Of a stretch of 64,000 bases of DNA, positions 7,613-16,386 are shown piece after piece (the stretch's first letter is position 1; every line of letters starts with the position of its first letter). The position numbers and the translations under genes are program-made. Origin of the DNA: Streptomyces hygroscopicus subsp. hygroscopicus (GTDB taxonomy: Bacteria > Actinomycetota > Actinomycetes > Streptomycetales > Streptomycetaceae); the NCBI RefSeq assembly GCF_001553455.1, contig NZ_BBOX01000059.1, positions 1 through 64,000 on the forward strand. The letters are read 5' to 3'. The notes beneath the pieces are model-generated. The model made no database searches and was not told the origin of the DNA. It saw only the letters and a list, made by a program, of their open reading frames with translations.

Positions 7613-8688
7613 CGGGCCAGCCCTTCCAGCCGCTTCGCGGCCCGTTCCATCCCGGCGACCCAGGCGTCCTCGACCCGGGTCTGCTGCACGTGGATATACC
7701 GCATCGTGGTGGCAATCCAGGAATGTCCCAAAACCTCCTGGATCGCGAGCAAGTCCAGCCCATTCCCATAGAGCTGGGACGCGCAGAAATGCCGCAGGAC
7801 GTGCGGCGTCAACCTGTCTGTCCAGCCCGGCAGATGAGCCTCGACGGCGTTGTCGAGACCGTTGCGCAGGGCATCGTCGCCGACCCGGCGTGCGGAACCG
7901 TCGGTGTTCTTCCGCTCACTCGGGAACAGCGAGGCACCGGGCCGTGTGTGATCGTCGTCGAACTGACCCCACACGTCCTCGATGAACCACCGCAGCGTCC
8001 GGTCGGCACCGTTGATCAGCGGCACCATCCGCTCACGCGGCCCCGAGCCGCGGGCGCCCTTGCCGTGGCGGACGTGGAGCTTGCCGAAGCGGCCCAGGTC
8101 CCACTTGATGTCGTCCAGGTCGAGGCCGCATGCTTCGCTCACCCGCAGGCCGACCTGGGACATCAGCTTCGAGGCGGTGTAGTTCCGGGCGGTCGGGGCG
8201 AACTTCCTGCAGGTCGCCAGCTCGCCACCCCAGCCCGTGAACAGCGTCCCGACCTCCGGCTCGCTCGGCGGGATCCGCAACTGTGCATCCTTGGCCCCGC
8301 GCGGCCGGTTCATCTCGTCGATCGGGCACTCGACCACCCGGCCGGTCATCCGGTGGATCTCGACCTTGTGCCGCAGCTCCAGGAACATGAAGTACGTACT
8401 CAGCGCCTGTGACCGGCCCAGCCGGGTGCCGCTGGGCGAGTGCCGCAGTACCTTCCCGAAGTACGCATCCGCGTCGGCGGGCTCCATGTCCCACAACGGT
8501 CGGCCGAACCAGGACCTGATCTGATCCAGGTGACCGACGTCCCCGCGAATGGTGCCGTCCGCCAGCCCTGCCGAGGCCCGCGCGAGAACGAACCCTGACA
8601 GCACGTCGGTCTCGAACCGCTCCAGTTCCTCCGCCGACGCGGGCGCCCAGTGCTCACGCAGGTCCCGTACGACTGCCAGCGCCGCCAA
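7609..8688 (-). CDS. Tyrosine recombinase/integrase (XerC/D type)
   Basis: This 359-aa protein has a SAM-like core-binding domain (~20-110) and a full catalytic domain. Arg182 lies in GLRVSEACGLDL, Lys210 in the beta-hairpin region, His296-x-x-Arg299 in TPHVLRHFCAS, His322 in VLGHSWIATTMRY, and the nucleophile is Tyr331. All six positions are consistent with an active enzyme. Its gene opens a three-gene coupled unit with the HTH protein and the large recombinase. The pair of tyrosine recombinases plus a small third protein matches Tn554-type transposition modules. The start is followed upstream by a 330-bp gene-free region where an attachment site might lie. Confidence 0.9.
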   Translation of the reverse strand: MAALAVVRDLREHWAPASAEELERFETDVLSGFVLARASAGLADGTIRGDVGHLDQIRSWFGRPLWDMEPADADAYFGKVLRHSPSGTRLGRSQALSTYFMFLELRHKVEIHRMTGRVVECPIDEMNRPRGAKDAQLRIPPSEPEVGTLFTGWGGELATCRKFAPTARNYTASKLMSQVGLRVSEACGLDLDDIKWDLGRFGKLHVRHGKGARGSGPRERMVPLINGADRTLRWFIEDVWGQFDDDHTRPGASLFPSERKNTDGSARRVGDDALRNGLDNAVEAHLPGWTDRLTPHVLRHFCASQLYGNGLDLLAIQEVLGHSWIATTMRYIHVQQTRVEDAWVAGMERAAKRLEGLAR

Positions 8689-8859
8689 CCCGAGCCTCCC
8701 CGCCTTCGGTCCGACTACAGATCGGTCGGACGAGATGAGAACGCTTCAGAAATCCCGAAGTTGCGTCACAGGCCACCAGAGCACACGAAGGAGGAAGACC
8801 CCCCCCGGCCACGGGCCCAGGGAGTCTGCAGAGCTCAGGGGAACTCACGGGATGTCGCA
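8689..8859. other. Gene-free leader of the recombinase module
   Basis: Nothing coding is supported here. An eight-base C run occurs near 8800-8810. The promoter of the recombinase unit should lie in this stretch, but no clear -10/-35 pair was found by eye. Confidence 0.3.
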
Positions 8860-8966
8860 CATCCCCACGGCCCCGGTCTGGTCACGTGTGTCCTTGGCCG
8901 GAGCGCAGAATCAGGCCGGCGCCACCCACACCTCCCGCGCACTTCCGGGCGAGCGACCACGTTCGA
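8860..8966. repeat. Diverged ~105-bp direct repeat, copy A
   Basis: This segment aligns with 10364-10476 in the same orientation. Shared blocks include CCCCACGGCC, CTGGTCA, GGTCGGAGC (GGCCGGAGC here), GGATCAG-like and CGATCATGTTCG-like words. Copy B is the 5' leader of the transposase pseudogene, so copy A looks like the leader of a second, related IS whose body is gone. Confidence 0.6.
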
Positions 8967-9017
8967 GTCCCATGTCGGACCGAGACGCTGATCCAGCGCC
9001 GGCCCTGAGCTTGTTTT

Positions 9018-10366
9018 TTATGGTCTGACCTGGTCACGTTCGGCGATGGTCTCGGGTCGTCTGACGGTTTTGCCCACGTCGTAGCGGGTGGCGGGGAACC
9101 GGTTCTTCGAGCCAAGGGGCCTGCCGAGCCCGGGCCGGTTGGGTTTCGGCGCACGGGCCAAACACGGCAGGTTCGGGCGGAGGTTCCTGAACCCTCGGCG
9201 GACTCGGGCCGGGGTGAGCCGGCCGGGCTCGGCGGGCTTCTCCCACGGCCGCCGCAAGTCGGCGGAGGCCCCGCGCAGAAGGCGGATCTGGGTGTGCGCG
9301 GCGATGATCAGCCAGGTCCAGCGCTCGCCGGCCTCGGGGGTTCGCAGCTTCGGACGGGTCCACCCGAGAGTCTGTTTCATCAGCCTGAAGAGATGCTCGA
9401 TGTCGAACCTCCTCAAGAACGCCTGCCAGCGCACGTCGACGTCACCACAGCCAGAGCGGGAGCGGGTCGCCTCCGCTGGGCAGGCGGTCGACCTGGAGGC
9501 GGATCAGCGTGCCTTCGATGATGGGGAGTTCTCCGGTGTGGCCGATCCACGCGGAGCGGGTGGTCAGGCGGGGGTGGATGCGGCCCCAGGCCATCGCGCG
9601 GGCGGTGCCGTACCGGTCGGTGACCTGCGTCGTGGCCGCGTTCGGCTCGCCCCAGGTCTCCGGCTTGGCGAAGCGGAACTCCTTGCCGTGCTTCGGCGGT
9701 CGCCCGCCCCGGGGATAGGCCAGGGCGCACTCCTTGAGCGTGGGTGTCGGCCGTCGCATGACGCGGTCGGAGCGCATCCGTCCCAGCACCTCGACCGGGA
9801 GGCCTTCGAGGAGATAAGCCATGCGCGGGGCGTCGTAGCCGGCGTCGAAGATGATGAGGATGTCGCGGTCCCCGAAGTGCCAGCGGCCCATCTCGATCAG
9901 GTCCGTGACCACCCGGCGGAGCTGGGCGGCGGTGACCTCGGCAACGTCGTCCTCGGGCCCGAGACGGACGGCGTCCAGGAGCTGGCACCAGGACGTCCGG
10001 CCCGATTCGAGGGCGGCGACGAAGGAGTATGGCCAGCCGGGGATGAACTGGTCCGAGGACCGGCCGCTGCGGCCGTAGACGTGGCAGAACAGACGCTCCG
10101 CGCTGGTCGGCGCGTCGGGGCGGAGCCAGTTGCTGACGTCGACCGCCAGGACCAGGCGCGCCTCGTACATCGCGCCGTGCCCACGCCGGTGCTCGGCCAC
10201 CAGCGTCAGATCCACCGGCGAGGTCACCGGACCGTCCGCGCACAGCAACGCGTCGACCAGCTCGAACAACTCGTCCCCGTGCGGTCAGGCAGTTGATTAA
10301 GTCCTCTCGGAAGCGTGACGCCACCGCGAACGGCTCCCGCTGGATGCCAGGTTGCTGCAGACTCAT
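9018..10366 (-). pseudogene. DDE transposase of a Streptomyces insertion sequence, decayed
   Basis: Three collinear pieces on the minus strand form one transposase of the family common in Streptomyces whose members contain LFCHVYGR, WPYSFVAALESGRTSW, FDAGYDAPRM and FLRRFDIEHLFRLMKQTLGW. The N-terminal piece starts at 10366 (FREDLINCLTARG) and shifts frame near 10285. The middle piece ends at 9442 after PLPLWLW. The C-terminal piece runs from about 9434 to 9018. Compared with what I remember of the family, about 25-30 residues are missing in frame after HGAMYEA, and a short segment is lost with a frameshift at 9435-9445. Its many lesions mean it cannot be active. Confidence 0.8.
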
Positions 10367-10476
10367 TCCCCCACGGCCTTCGTGCTGGTCAGGTGCGTCT
10401 TTGGTCGGAGCACAGGATCAGACGAAGGCCGTGTTCACGTCCCCGGAATTCTCATTCGGGCGATCATGTTCGGGCT
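10364..10476. repeat. Diverged ~105-bp direct repeat, copy B
   Basis: Copy B lies just upstream of the transposase start on the minus strand and matches copy A at 8860-8966 over its whole length with scattered differences and small gaps. It probably contains the IS promoter and one IS end. Confidence 0.6.
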
Positions 10477-10502
10477 AGTTCGAGGCCGACAAGCCCCGCC
10501 GT

Positions 10503-10910
10503 TCAGCCGAGCTGGTAGTCGAACCAGATGCGATGCGTGCCGTCAGCATCAACGGCCATCCCTCCGGCCCCGGAGATCCCGGCCAGCTCGCCGGTGCCGC
10601 TTGAAGGCACGATGGTGAAGAACTCCGCTGTGCGGTCGCTGCCGGATGTTGTCGCCGAGTGCACGAAGTTGAAGGCCCCCTCCCGTCCCTGCATCGAGCC
10701 TTCGAATGACTCCATGGCCACATAGGTGCCGACGCCGGTCGACTGGTCGAACGCGGCCGTGAACAGGGTCGCCGAGCGTCCCACGACCTCTCCCTCGAAG
10801 TGTTTCTCCATCGTCGCGACACCTACCGGCAGTCCAGTGGACACGGCAGGCTCGGGCTTCAGCTCAGTCGGGACGAACGCTTTGACGGTGAAAGTTGCCG
10901 TAGCTCTCAT
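10503..10910 (-). CDS. DUF3224 domain-containing protein
   Basis: The 135-aa protein starts MRATATFTVKAF and contains the DUF3224 pattern of a short beta-barrel: an early KHFEGEVVGRS strand pair, then YVAMESFEGSMQGREGAFNF, and a glycine-rich GELAGISGAGGMAVD turn before an aromatic last strand (HRIWFDYQL). The family is small, cytosolic and of unknown function, thought from its fold to bind a hydrophobic ligand. It is monocistronic and divergent from the GNAT gene at 11058. Confidence 0.85.
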   Translation of the reverse strand: MRATATFTVKAFVPTELKPEPAVSTGLPVGVATMEKHFEGEVVGRSATLFTAAFDQSTGVGTYVAMESFEGSMQGREGAFNFVHSATTSGSDRTAEFFTIVPSSGTGELAGISGAGGMAVDADGTHRIWFDYQLG

Positions 10911-11057
10911 GCGCCGACCGTACCGAGGCGGTCTGACAAACGCGGCGGACCATAGGTCCCCGGCGCTGGGAGGCGAAAGAAACCTTAAACACCAAGCTGA
11001 GCAGGCGGGCGAGAAAACGCAGGTGAAGCTCTCTGATCGGAAAGCTATCCTCGCGCC

Positions 11058-11771
11058 ATGGACTGGGACGAGGAACGGCTGCTGAGCCTGGAAGTCGATG
11101 CGAACTACGGCCTCGCCCCGAACTCGGGTGGCTTACCAGCACTCCTGAAGGACCCGACCGTGCTGGCCGTGTGCGCATGGTCGCCCGGAGCCCGCCTGCT
11201 CGCCCTCGGATCCGGCATCGCGCACCGCGCCCGCATGAACGGCTGGGACCAGGCATACAGCCCCGGCCGGCCTCCCGATCCGCTGGTGCGCCTGGCCGAG
11301 TCTCTGGACGACCAGGCAGTGTCCGTCGAAGGCGGCCCGTGCTTCGTCTTCCCCCCACATCTCGCTGCCCCGGATCCAGCCCCCTTGCCCCTCATCGTCT
11401 CCACCGCCGACGGCAAGATCGCGGCACAGGAGCTGGTCCGGCCTGACAACTGGCAGCCCGGCGAGTGGTCCGAACTGATCAACGGGCGCTTCGGCGAGTG
11501 GGCGATGGCCGTGTACGACAACCAGCCGGTGTCGATCTGCCACACTCCCGCATCGAACAGCACCGCCGCGGAAGCGGGAATCTGGACCCGCGCCGACTTC
11601 CGCGGCAGAGGTCTCGCCCCGGCCGTCGTGGCCGCCTGGTCCCAGCGCGAGTGCCGCAACAAGGACGTGCTCTTCTACAGCACCACCGCCACCAACCACG
11701 CATCCCAGTCGGTCGCCCGCAGCCTACGACTCATCCCGCTCGGCTGGCTATGGACAGCGCGTTGGTCCTGA
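11058..11771 (+). CDS. GNAT-family N-acetyltransferase
   Basis: The 237-aa product has its acetyl-CoA-binding motif near residues 170-190, where TRADFRGRGLAPAVVAAW supplies the R/Q-x-x-G-x-G/A loop typical of motif A. The C-terminal FYSTTATNHASQSVARSL block matches the motif B helix and strand of GNAT enzymes that follow an older N-terminal half. The acceptor is unknown. The ATG at 11058 has no strong ribosome site but is the first methionine after the divergent DUF3224 gene. No operon partner is seen downstream; the MurJ gene converges on it. Confidence 0.8.
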   Translation: MDWDEERLLSLEVDANYGLAPNSGGLPALLKDPTVLAVCAWSPGARLLALGSGIAHRARMNGWDQAYSPGRPPDPLVRLAESLDDQAVSVEGGPCFVFPPHLAAPDPAPLPLIVSTADGKIAAQELVRPDNWQPGEWSELINGRFGEWAMAVYDNQPVSICHTPASNSTAAEAGIWTRADFRGRGLAPAVVAAWSQRECRNKDVLFYSTTATNHASQSVARSLRLIPLGWLWTARWS

Positions 11772-11951
11772 TCACCCACGGCGCGATCGGCGCGAACGCC
11801 CTCGCGCACGCCACTCTCGCCGAACCCGCCGACCACATCGTGGCCGTCGCCCGTCGACGGCTTCCGCACACACGGTTCGTGAGTCTTCAGCGTGGCGGGC
11901 GCGGGGCTGGGGCGGTGGTCTTCCGGCCCGGTCAGTCTGATCGTGCCGGGG

Positions 11952-13634
11952 TCATCCCAGCCCCGGCAGGCTGCGCAGTTCCCCGATGTGCAAGAGTCGT
12001 GCGAGAAGCAGGAACAGCAGCAGCATCGTGATGCCGCCTGCAGTCAGGGAGAGAGCTGGCGTCCAGGAGACAGATGCCAGGCTGTGGCTGCAGGAGCGGG
12101 CGATGAGCCACCCGGCCGACCCGGCCCCGGTGGCGGCCGCGGTCAGCCTGGCGTAGGTGCGGCAGATCCGCCGGCCGTCGAGCAGCCCCTCGGTGCGTTG
12201 CCGCAGCTGTAGAGCCGTCAGCAACAGGCCGATCGCGTAGGACAGGGTGTACGCGGCGGCCATCCCGGTGACCGCCCACCGGGGAGACAGCAGAAGATGG
12301 CAGGCCACGGCGAGTCCGATATTGATGCCGCTGATCCACAGCGCCATTCGGAACGGTGTGCGGGTGTCTTCGAAGGCGTAGAAGCCGCGCAGCAGGAGGT
12401 ACTGAGCGGAGAATGGAATCAGTCCCAGGCCGAAGGCTTGCAGCATGTGGCCCAGGGGAGTGGTTGCCGCGGCGTTGGCGGCACCGTGGGCGAACAGCAG
12501 CTGCGCGATCTGCGGGCCGAAGGCGACGAAGAAGAATGCCGCCGGAACGATGATGACGCCGCTGGCCCGCAGTGCGCGAGAGAGATCGGCACGCAGGTCT
12601 TCGACACGGTGCTCGGTCACTGCCCGGCTCATACGCGGGAGAAGCGCGGTGACAAGGGAGACGGTGACGATCGACTGGGGCAGCATCCAGATCTGCTGGG
12701 CGTAGCTGTAGGCGGTGTAGCCGACACCGTCGTGGGGCAGAGCGGCGTCGGCGGAGGAGGCCAGGCGGGTGACCACCGTGCTGGCCACGAGGTTGGCCAG
12801 TACGAAGAGCAAGGTCCAGCGGGCCGCGTTCGCGCTCTTGCGCAGGCCCGTGCCCCGCCAGTCGAAACGCGGTCGAAACCGGAATCCGGCTTCGCGGGCG
12901 TAGGGGATCAGGGCGAATGCCTGGAGGGCCAGGGCGGTCGTGGTGCCAATGCCGAGCAGCCGGACCTGGGCCCCCGTGATGTCCGCGACCTTGTCGGGGG
13001 CGGTCATCATGCCGACGTACAGGCCGAACATGGTGATCAGGATGAGGTTGTTCAGAACCGGGGTCCACATCATCGCCCCGAACCGGTTCCGGGCGTTGAG
13101 GACCTGGCCGAAGATGCTGAACAAGCCGTAGAAGAAGATCTGCGGGAGCAGGAAGCGGGCGAAGACGACTGTCAACTCGAAGGCGTCGTGGGTGGCGGGT
13201 GTGTCGCGCTGGTAGACGCTGATGATCTCGGGAGCGGCCCATGTGGCCAGCGCGGTTCCGACGCCGAGGACACATATCACGAGGGTGACCAGACGCTGTT
13301 CGAAGGCGGTTCCGTCATCGGGGTCTTCTGCGCGAGCCCTGACCAGCTGCGGGACCAGGACGGAGTTCAGCGCACCACCGATCAGCAGGAAGTACAGGCT
13401 GGTGGGCACCGTGTTGGCCTGGTTGTAGGTGGTGGCCAGCAGCCCGGTGCCCAGCGCGGCGGCTTGCAGCACTTGCCGGATCAGTCCAGTAGCCCGCGAG
13501 ACCACCGTCCCCGCTGCCATCAGCGCGGACGAGCGCAACACCCCGTCGCCACCCCGGCTCCGCTTGGGTGCGGCATGCCTCCTGCGTCCGGTGCTCGACC
13601 GCTCTAACCCTTCGGGCGACGTCTCCTCGCTCAT
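11952..13634 (-). CDS. murJ: MurJ/MviN-type lipid II flippase paralogue
   Basis: The 560-aa membrane protein has a ~35-residue basic cytosolic N-terminus and then 13-14 hydrophobic segments. The first contains the family signature TVVSRATGLIRQVL, followed by TYNQANTVPTSLYFLLIGGALNSVLVPQL. This is the MOP-superfamily layout of MurJ, which flips lipid II across the membrane. Streptomyces normally has another murJ near oriC, so this arm-like copy may be an accessory flippase for a different polyprenyl-linked glycan. No ribosome site precedes the ATG at 13634, but TAAATT ends six bases before it, consistent with a leaderless transcript; an in-frame GTG at 13640 is possible. It is separated from the divergent membrane protein at 14294 by a dead APH-fold fragment. 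Confidence 0.85.
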   Translation of the reverse strand: MSEETSPEGLERSSTGRRRHAAPKRSRGGDGVLRSSALMAAGTVVSRATGLIRQVLQAAALGTGLLATTYNQANTVPTSLYFLLIGGALNSVLVPQLVRARAEDPDDGTAFEQRLVTLVICVLGVGTALATWAAPEIISVYQRDTPATHDAFELTVVFARFLLPQIFFYGLFSIFGQVLNARNRFGAMMWTPVLNNLILITMFGLYVGMMTAPDKVADITGAQVRLLGIGTTTALALQAFALIPYAREAGFRFRPRFDWRGTGLRKSANAARWTLLFVLANLVASTVVTRLASSADAALPHDGVGYTAYSYAQQIWMLPQSIVTVSLVTALLPRMSRAVTEHRVEDLRADLSRALRASGVIIVPAAFFFVAFGPQIAQLLFAHGAANAAATTPLGHMLQAFGLGLIPFSAQYLLLRGFYAFEDTRTPFRMALWISGINIGLAVACHLLLSPRWAVTGMAAAYTLSYAIGLLLTALQLRQRTEGLLDGRRICRTYARLTAAATGAGSAGWLIARSCSHSLASVSWTPALSLTAGGITMLLLFLLLARLLHIGELRSLPGLG

Positions 13635-13904
13635 GGACACAATTTACGGCGAAAGCGCCTGCGTTGGTTCCTGATCCCATGGCCCGCCCAGAGCTCGTGG
13701 GGCCGACCACAATGCTGAAGATCCGGGGATCACAAACATCGACGCGCTCAATTGCGGCGCTGGGAATCGTACGTGGGCGGCAGCGCTCCCGTGCTGCTGC
13801 GGTCGGCAGTGCCGCGGCGGACGTTCCGCTGGTAACAAGGGACAGAGGCATTACTCCGACACCTACTGGTCCGCGACAGTCCGCGACCACGTGATCCACG
13901 AGTC

Positions 13905-14150
13905 GCCTGGCGCTGGCAAGGCTGCTCTTCGCCGACGTCGACGCCTCTGAGGGCCGCGCTCGACAGCAGTGTGACCGCATCACGGCGACGGGGCCCGACC
14001 CAGGCGTGCGGCCAGTCGACAACGAAGACACGGTCCGCACTCATCATGGTGTTGAACGGGTACGTGTCTCCGTGCAGAAGAGTGGCACCATCCAGCGATG
14101 CGTTTTCTTTCAGGGCGGCAAGTTCGTCGAAATGGTGGGCCGCGCTTTAC
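13905..14150 (-). pseudogene. Aminoglycoside phosphotransferase-fold remnant
   Basis: The minus strand reads HHFDELAALKENASLDGAT, then LLHGDTYPFNT and VFVVDWPHAWVG followed by VTLLSSAALRGVD. These are the HGD-x(4)-N catalytic loop and the VDW/D metal-binding motif of APH-fold kinases. A TAA stop lies just upstream in frame and the downstream part shifts frame near 13910, so only the catalytic centre survives. It is not a piece of the nearby intact APH gene at 16387, which differs in sequence. Confidence 0.7.
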
Positions 14151-14293
14151 ACCGCGCCTGACGCCTGTCGGCGAGGCGTTGTCTACACTCTGTGTTGACA
14201 TCGACCCCCGCGCTTGTTCGACGAACTCGCGGCGCACCCGGGTTGCCCTGGAGGGGGACGATAAGGGATAGCCCAGGGGAAAGAGGCATCGCA

Positions 14294-16168
14294 GTGGCGA
14301 TCGTGGACCGATCCGGTACGGGCAAGACCGGACAGAACACGAACGGCAAGGCACGATTACAGATTCTGCGTCGGCAGGGCAACAGCGCTGCGGGAGGGAC
14401 TGGTGGCGGAGGCGCTGGAGCCGGGCCGGGCGACGAGCGGCGACCAGACCCACCCTGGCTACCCGTAGTCGCTTCGCTGGCCCTGGCCGCAGTGCTCCAT
14501 CTGGCGTGGGTCTTCCTGATCGCGAACAGCGGTGGTGACCTGGCTGCGCAAGACGCCTGGGCGGAGTTCGCTCTCCAGCATCCCGGCTCTGCGTATTCTC
14601 TGGCGTGGTTCGGTGGGATGCACCCCGTCTCCTATAGCGCTATCTCTCCTTATCTCATGGCGGTCCTCGGTGTCCGTACGACGATGGTGATCGTCGGCAC
14701 TCTCTCGGCGGGACTGATCGCCCTCCTGCTGGTGCGCAGCCGCGCGGTGCACCGTCCGCTATGGCCCGCGCTGTACGGCGCGTTGGCGCTGAGCTTCAAC
14801 GCGATCTCGGGCCGGGTGACGTTCGGGCTGGGCATGATGTTCGGCCTGGCGGCGGTAGCGGTGATTTTCGCGTGGCCGCTGCAACGGCGCCCCCGTCAGC
14901 CGATCCACCGCTGGGCGAGGGGAGGGCTCGCCGCGTTGCTGTCGGGGCTGGCGACGGCATCCAGTCCTGTGGCGGGTTTGTATGTCGGCATTGTGGCCGC
15001 GGCGCTGTGGCTGACCGGGCGCCGTCCAGCCGCCTGTGCCCTTGGTGTCACACCAGTGCTCGTGGTCGCGCTGTCGTCCTGGTTTTTCCCTTTCTCCGGG
15101 ACGATGCCGATGGCCTTCGGGGCGGTGGTGCTGCCGTTGCTGAGCTCGGTGGCCGTGTTCGTCTTCGCGCCCGAGCAATGGCGTACGGTCCGGGTGTCCT
15201 CCTTGCTCTACGCCGTCGCGGTGGTGCTCGCCTGGCTGATTCCCTCACAGATCGGCTCCAACATCACCCGCTTGGGCATGGTCTTCGGCGGGGTGGTGTT
15301 GCTCGCCGTGCTGCCGACGCGCAGGCTTCCGCGGTTGGCGCTGTGGCATACCCTCGGCCGGAAGTGGGTCACACTGGCCGTGACCAGTGTAGTGGTGATG
15401 ATATGGCCGGGGATACATTCGGCCCGCGATGTCGACCGGACCACGCCCTCGGCGTCATGGAGCAGGGAGCTGACGCCCCTCCTCGACCAGTTGGAGCGGG
15501 CTGGTGCGGGGCGAAGCCGAGTAGAGGTCGTTCCCGCGAGCAGTCATCGCGAGTCGTCGGCGATCGCCTCGCGTTTCAACCTGGCGCGCGGCTGGAACCG
15601 TCAGGCAGACGTGCAGCGCAACCCCCTTTTCTATGAGGGAGAACTGACCCCGGTCGCCTATCACGCGTGGTTGTTGCGCTGGGCAGTCGGCTATGTGGTG
15701 TTGCCCAGCGACAAGCCCGACGAGGCGGGCCAAGCGGAGGCCCAGCTTGTGTCACGCGGCCAGCCGTATCTCGACGAGGTGTGGTCCGACGGCAGCTGGA
15801 AGCTCTACAAGGTGCAGAACGCGAGGCCGCTGGTCGGCCCGTCGGCCACTGTCAGGAGCACGAGTGCCGAGGAACTGGTCATCGAGGTGCACTCCGCGGG
15901 ACCGGCGCTCATCCGGATTCCCTATTCGCCCTGGCTGGGACTGATCGATGAGCAGGGCAGGACCATAGGGCCGCCGAAGAAGGGCGACGAAGGGAGCGCA
16001 ACGGTCAACGTGCACGGCTGTCTCAGCAAGCAGGTGGAGGAGGCCCATGAAGGGCAGCCCGAGGACGAATGGACGGTGCTGCACGCCCCCCGACCCGGCA
16101 CGTACCGGATCGGGGCGCGCTACACGTTTCCGCGCGGTACGCACTGCCCCGACGAGTTGGCGCGGTAG
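14294..16168 (+). CDS. Large polytopic membrane protein of unknown function
   Basis: From the GTG at 14294 (AGAGG eight bases upstream) the product is 624 aa. It has a basic, glycine-rich N-terminus and about 11-12 transmembrane segments between residues ~55 and 410. An extracytoplasmic C-terminal domain of ~200 residues follows (from about HSARDVDRTTPSASWSRELT). The arrangement of an early outside loop with acidic residues and a soluble C-terminal domain resembles GT-C glycosyltransferases of the PMT/STT3 type, but I do not recognise a family signature. Its divergent neighbour encodes a MurJ-type flippase, so a lipid-linked glycan role is possible. The C-terminal domain contains one Cys only, so disulphides are unlikely. 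Confidence 0.7.
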   Translation: MAIVDRSGTGKTGQNTNGKARLQILRRQGNSAAGGTGGGGAGAGPGDERRPDPPWLPVVASLALAAVLHLAWVFLIANSGGDLAAQDAWAEFALQHPGSAYSLAWFGGMHPVSYSAISPYLMAVLGVRTTMVIVGTLSAGLIALLLVRSRAVHRPLWPALYGALALSFNAISGRVTFGLGMMFGLAAVAVIFAWPLQRRPRQPIHRWARGGLAALLSGLATASSPVAGLYVGIVAAALWLTGRRPAACALGVTPVLVVALSSWFFPFSGTMPMAFGAVVLPLLSSVAVFVFAPEQWRTVRVSSLLYAVAVVLAWLIPSQIGSNITRLGMVFGGVVLLAVLPTRRLPRLALWHTLGRKWVTLAVTSVVVMIWPGIHSARDVDRTTPSASWSRELTPLLDQLERAGAGRSRVEVVPASSHRESSAIASRFNLARGWNRQADVQRNPLFYEGELTPVAYHAWLLRWAVGYVVLPSDKPDEAGQAEAQLVSRGQPYLDEVWSDGSWKLYKVQNARPLVGPSATVRSTSAEELVIEVHSAGPALIRIPYSPWLGLIDEQGRTIGPPKKGDEGSATVNVHGCLSKQVEEAHEGQPEDEWTVLHAPRPGTYRIGARYTFPRGTHCPDELAR

Positions 16169-16220
16169 GCAAGAGCAATCCCGGTGCCGTATGCGGCGGC
16201 GTCTGCCGATAGCAGACAGC

Positions 16221-16251
16221 GGCGTACGCCAGCCATTTTGGCGCATACGCC
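16221..16251 (+). terminator. Stem-loop after the membrane protein gene
   Basis: GGCGTACGCCA and TGGCGCATACGCC form an imperfect hairpin about 50 bases past the stop codon, with a loop reading GCCATTT. There is no U-tract. It is a plausible terminator for the gene ending at 16168. Confidence 0.4.
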
Positions 16252-16386
16252 TGCCTCTGCTGTCCCATGTGCATGTGGTTGGCGACTGTCTGCGAGTGGA
16301 TCACCTGACGGAGTTGCCTCGAGGCCGGATCAGGCGTCAGGACAGGCTGATGACAGTTCGAGGAAACGATCGGGCAGGGTGGACGG

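Larger units (their letters stand above)
9018..10476 (-). mobile_element. Remnant insertion sequence carrying the decayed transposase
   Basis: The element comprises the broken transposase and its leader (copy B of the repeat). Neither terminal inverted repeats nor a target duplication could be recognised, so the outer limits are approximate. The left limit given is the transposase stop at 9018, just before an A-run reading TTTTTTA on the plus strand. Confidence 0.5.

Noticed and set aside
5793..7985. 730-codon plus-strand open frame opposite the recombinase genes
   Set aside because: Antisense shadow; the recombinase motifs and coupled starts support the minus strand.
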